This document shows positions 5,705 to 7,497 of a DNA stretch of 7,497 bases, in pieces (position 1 is the first letter of the stretch; each line of letters opens with the position of its first letter). The notes beneath the pieces are model-generated. The model was not told the origin of the DNA. It did not search any database and worked only from the letters and a program-made list of their open reading frames with translations. Location: NCBI GenBank assembly GCA_013349725.1, contig DUZB01000118.1:1-7497 (forward strand). Reading direction: 5' to 3'. This DNA is from Deltaproteobacteria bacterium. Lineage in GTDB: Bacteria; Desulfobacterota; DSM-4660; Desulfatiglandales; Desulfatiglandaceae. Made by a program: the position numbers and the translations under genes.

Positions 5705-7127
5705 ATTCGGGTTCGAAATTGCGTTTGGCGGCAAGGAAAGTCGGCAGATGTTTTAAGAAATACCAGATGCTCCACCGGTGTTGCCAGAGGTGTTTTTGAA
5801 ACTTTTTTCTCCACCTCGGATCACTGTAAAATCTCTTCACGTGCTGGTTGTAGAGTTCAGCAAGCTGTTCTTTCGATGTGATGCCTTTCGGGACAAATAC
5901 GAAATTGAGACAATTCATCTTTCGCCAGTCACAGTCAAAAGTGCCCTCCTGGAAAATCGTATCCCAGACAGGGGCGCCCGGGAAGGGCGTGAATTTCGAC
6001 ATGTTCATGTCATCGAGGCCCAGAGAGATGACAAGGTCACTCGTTTTCCGGATCGTCTCGGGGGTCTCACCGGGGAGCCCCATCATGAAAAGGCCTTTTG
6101 CCCTCAGCCCCATCTGTTGAATGCGTCTGACGGTATCCCGGACTTCGTGAAGATACACCCCGGGCTTATGGATCTTCATAAGGTCAGGGTCGCCGGTTTC
6201 GATCCCCAGGGAAAGCTGAAGGAATCCGGCCTCTTTCAGCATTTCAAGAAGTTCATCGTCACAATGCCCTACTCGCACCGCACAATTGAACTGCATACCG
6301 GGAGGATTCGAAATAAGCAGTTGGCAGAGTTCGGCAATCCGTTTTCGGTTGGCCGTGAAAAGATCGTCATAGATGTTGATATGGCGAACCCCGAATCGCT
6401 TTCGCAGGTATTTGATATGCTCGTAAACATATTCCGCGGAATTATAGCGAAACCCCCGCTTAAAAACAGAACGGTCGCAGAACGAGCACTGGTAGGGGCA
6501 ACCCCGACTGGTAACCATGCTTGAGCCCGGGCTGAGGACATAGCTGAAGAGAGGAAGGCTGTACCCTTTCGGAAACCCTTCCAGTTTTTCGTAGGCAGGA
6601 AAAGGCAGGTCATCCAAGTCGTGGATATGCTCCCTGGGAGGATTGGTTAACGGTCCATCTGTACCTCTGCGCGCAATACCCTGGATTGAAGCGGGCGACC
6701 GCCCTTCTGCCAGGTCCGCCATGGTCACTTCCCCCTCTCCAATACAGAGGAAATCAATGGCCGAATAATCCTTGAGCAGGGAGGCGCCCAGGGAGGATAT
6801 ATGAACACCTCCGAAAACAGTGGTAATCTGATCCCTCACCAGCTTGATCTGTTCCGCCAGTTCGTAACCATCGAGGAATCCTGAGGTTGTAGCTGAAAAT
6901 CCGACCATGTCAGGATGATAGCCTAAAATGGCCTTCGTGTGGAACCGATTGTCGAAGGGCTTTCCAGGCCCCAGGCAGTCATAAACAAAGACGGTATGCC
7001 CCGCTTTTTCAAGATAAGCTGCAATGGAAATAAGTCCCAGGGGGGCCATGCGGTTAGCCACGGCTGTCACATCTTTTTTTCCCGGGACCCAGTTTGAACC
7101 GGCAGGATGTACAAGTACGATGCGCAT
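5703..7127 (-). CDS. Cobalamin-binding-type (class B) radical SAM enzyme
   Basis: The 474-residue protein is complete. Residues 1-135 form a Rossmann-like B12-binding-type domain: MRIVLVHPAG, MAPLGLISIAAYLEKAGH, DMVGFSATT, VFGGVHIS and CIGEGE. The DxHxxG cobalamin-ligand motif is not evident, as is common for class B radical SAM proteins. The radical SAM core starts near SRGCPYQCSFCDR, where C210, C214 and C217 bind the [4Fe-4S] cluster. It continues through NIYDDLFTANRKR, LSLGIETGDPDLM and MMGLPGETPETI. The C-terminal ~80 residues (from about SKFTPFPGAPVWDTIF) are aromatic and basic-rich. Family members carry out methylations, ring formations or other radical chemistry; no specific product can be named. 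The ATG at 7127 is fixed by the conserved N-terminus even though no Shine-Dalgarno is visible. A weak promoter-like pair (7158-7163 and 7135-7140) lies so close that the mRNA could be nearly leaderless. It is the first gene of an operon with the PLP enzyme. Confidence 0.92.
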   Translation of the reverse strand: MRIVLVHPAGSNWVPGKKDVTAVANRMAPLGLISIAAYLEKAGHTVFVYDCLGPGKPFDNRFHTKAILGYHPDMVGFSATTSGFLDGYELAEQIKLVRDQITTVFGGVHISSLGASLLKDYSAIDFLCIGEGEVTMADLAEGRSPASIQGIARRGTDGPLTNPPREHIHDLDDLPFPAYEKLEGFPKGYSLPLFSYVLSPGSSMVTSRGCPYQCSFCDRSVFKRGFRYNSAEYVYEHIKYLRKRFGVRHINIYDDLFTANRKRIAELCQLLISNPPGMQFNCAVRVGHCDDELLEMLKEAGFLQLSLGIETGDPDLMKIHKPGVYLHEVRDTVRRIQQMGLRAKGLFMMGLPGETPETIRKTSDLVISLGLDDMNMSKFTPFPGAPVWDTIFQEGTFDCDWRKMNCLNFVFVPKGITSKEQLAELYNQHVKRFYSDPRWRKKFQKHLWQHRWSIWYFLKHLPTFLAAKRNFEPE

Positions 7128-7264
7128 GGGAGTAAATATTGCATAAATTGCAGATGGCGTAAAGATGTAATAGAGGCAACGGAAAAGTTAAACGGCTGTC
7201 ATTATCCGCGATGTCAAATGGCTGAAATAGGGTCGAATACAGACAACGAAATAATTCACCCGTA

Positions 7265-7294
7265 TTGACTTGATGTCACTACTGAAGATATAAA
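7265..7294 (+). promoter_or_regulatory. Sigma70-like promoter pointing right
   Basis: TTGACT at 7265-7270 (5 of 6 to the -35 consensus) and TATAAA at 7289-7294 (5 of 6 to the -10 consensus) are separated by 18 bases. Transcription would start near 7301 and run through the palindromic repeat toward the reading frame that begins at 7464. It is prediction only, though the match is clearly better than elsewhere in the window's intergenic DNA. Confidence 0.5.
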
Positions 7295-7327
7295 GGATGT
7301 GAAATTTAGGCCTTGATCATCGTTTCG

Positions 7328-7432
7328 GCCACCCGGCAATGAATTGCCGGGCTATTGTCTGTCGCCCCGATGGGGCTTCTACCGTCTTGTAGGGACGGTT
7401 GATAATAGCCTGGGGTTTCAACCCCAGGTGGC
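7328..7432. repeat. Multi-hairpin palindromic repeat element (cloverleaf-like)
   Basis: An outer stem GCCACC (7328-7333) with GGTGGC (7427-7432) brackets nested palindromes. Hairpin 1 spans 7332-7351 (CCCGGCAAT/ATTGCCGGG). An inner stem GCTATT (7351-7356) with AATAGC (7404-7409) encloses hairpin 2 (7364-7376, GCCCC/GGGGC) and hairpin 3 (7381-7399, ACCGTC/GACGGT). Hairpin 4 spans 7409-7428 (CCTGGGGTT/AACCCCAGG). From memory, elements of this style (CCCGGCA...TGCCGGGCTATT) recur as dispersed intergenic repeats in several bacterial phyla. Mobility or function is not shown here. If transcribed it would form a highly folded RNA. Confidence 0.75.
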
Positions 7433-7463
7433 AAATGGCCTTAAGAAAATCAGAGGGATGGGA

Positions 7464-7497
7464 ATGAATGTCTTCGTAACGGATTGTGCTGCTCTCA
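7464..7497 (+). CDS. Possible start of a gene cut by the window edge
   Basis: ATG at 7464 is preceded by AGAGGG (7452-7457) at a 6-base spacing and opens a frame, MNVFVTDCAAL, with no stop before the end of the window. An in-frame ATG at 7458 is less likely because it abuts the ribosome site. Only 11 complete codons are visible, so no function is assigned. A good promoter upstream at 7265-7294 supports a real gene. Confidence 0.4.
   Translation, partial: MNVFVTDCAAL

Larger units (their letters stand above)
7128..7463. other. Non-coding region between divergent genes
   Basis: No convincing gene lies in these 336 bases; the longest ATG-started frame I inspected on the plus strand (7218) gives only 16 residues. 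The stretch holds the upstream region of the leftward radical SAM gene, a rightward sigma70-like promoter and a large palindromic repeat, each listed separately. Confidence 0.7.

Noticed and set aside
5778..6524. 248-residue plus-strand frame opposite the class B radical SAM gene
   Set aside because: The minus strand carries the conserved radical SAM protein throughout, and the plus frame has no domain signature.
7218..7268. 16-codon plus-strand ORF as a second small peptide gene
   Set aside because: It has no ribosome site, no repeat or leader-like pattern, and overlaps the predicted -35 element.

Overview
This window looks like a chromosomal segment from an anaerobic bacterium of the Desulfobacterota (deltaproteobacterial, Syntrophus-like) type. 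That placement is an inference from the radical SAM enzymes, the sensor-kinase style, the Trm112-like methyltransferase and the dispersed palindromic repeats. No taxonomic marker gene is present.

Plus strand, 1-2545: a candidate peptide natural-product (RiPP) locus. The window opens inside a radical SAM enzyme whose N-terminus, with the iron-sulfur cysteines, lies off the left edge. Its C-terminus looks like a PqqD-type peptide-recognition domain (RRE). The last 23 bases of that gene overlap a 51-codon gene, not previously called as an ORF here, at 1308-1463. It has a near-perfect Shine-Dalgarno sequence and encodes a lysine-rich 16-residue leader followed by seven uninterrupted Cys-His-(Ala/Ser)-Pro-(Ala/Ser) pentads that run to the stop codon. 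A strong hairpin follows at 1484-1517. Then comes a methyltransferase with an N-terminal zinc-ribbon (Trm112-like) domain. I read this as substrate peptide, maturase and possible tailoring enzyme. It is the most likely undescribed system in the window, and I do not recognise the CHAPA repeat peptide as a named family.

Plus strand, 2630-4435: a complete membrane sensor histidine kinase with two membrane segments, a large helical sensor region, HAMP, HisKA and ATPase domains. No response regulator is in view.

Minus strand, 7127-4557: a two-gene operon with a 9-base gap. The first gene is a class B (cobalamin-binding type) radical SAM enzyme with an intact CxxxCxxC motif. The second is a class V PLP-dependent enzyme that lacks the cysteine-desulfurase catalytic cysteine. 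It converges on the kinase across a 121-base gap that holds a short tandem repeat.

Right end, 7128-7497: a non-coding region with a good sigma70-like promoter pointing right, a roughly 105-base multi-hairpin palindromic repeat, and probably the first codons of a gene that leaves the window.
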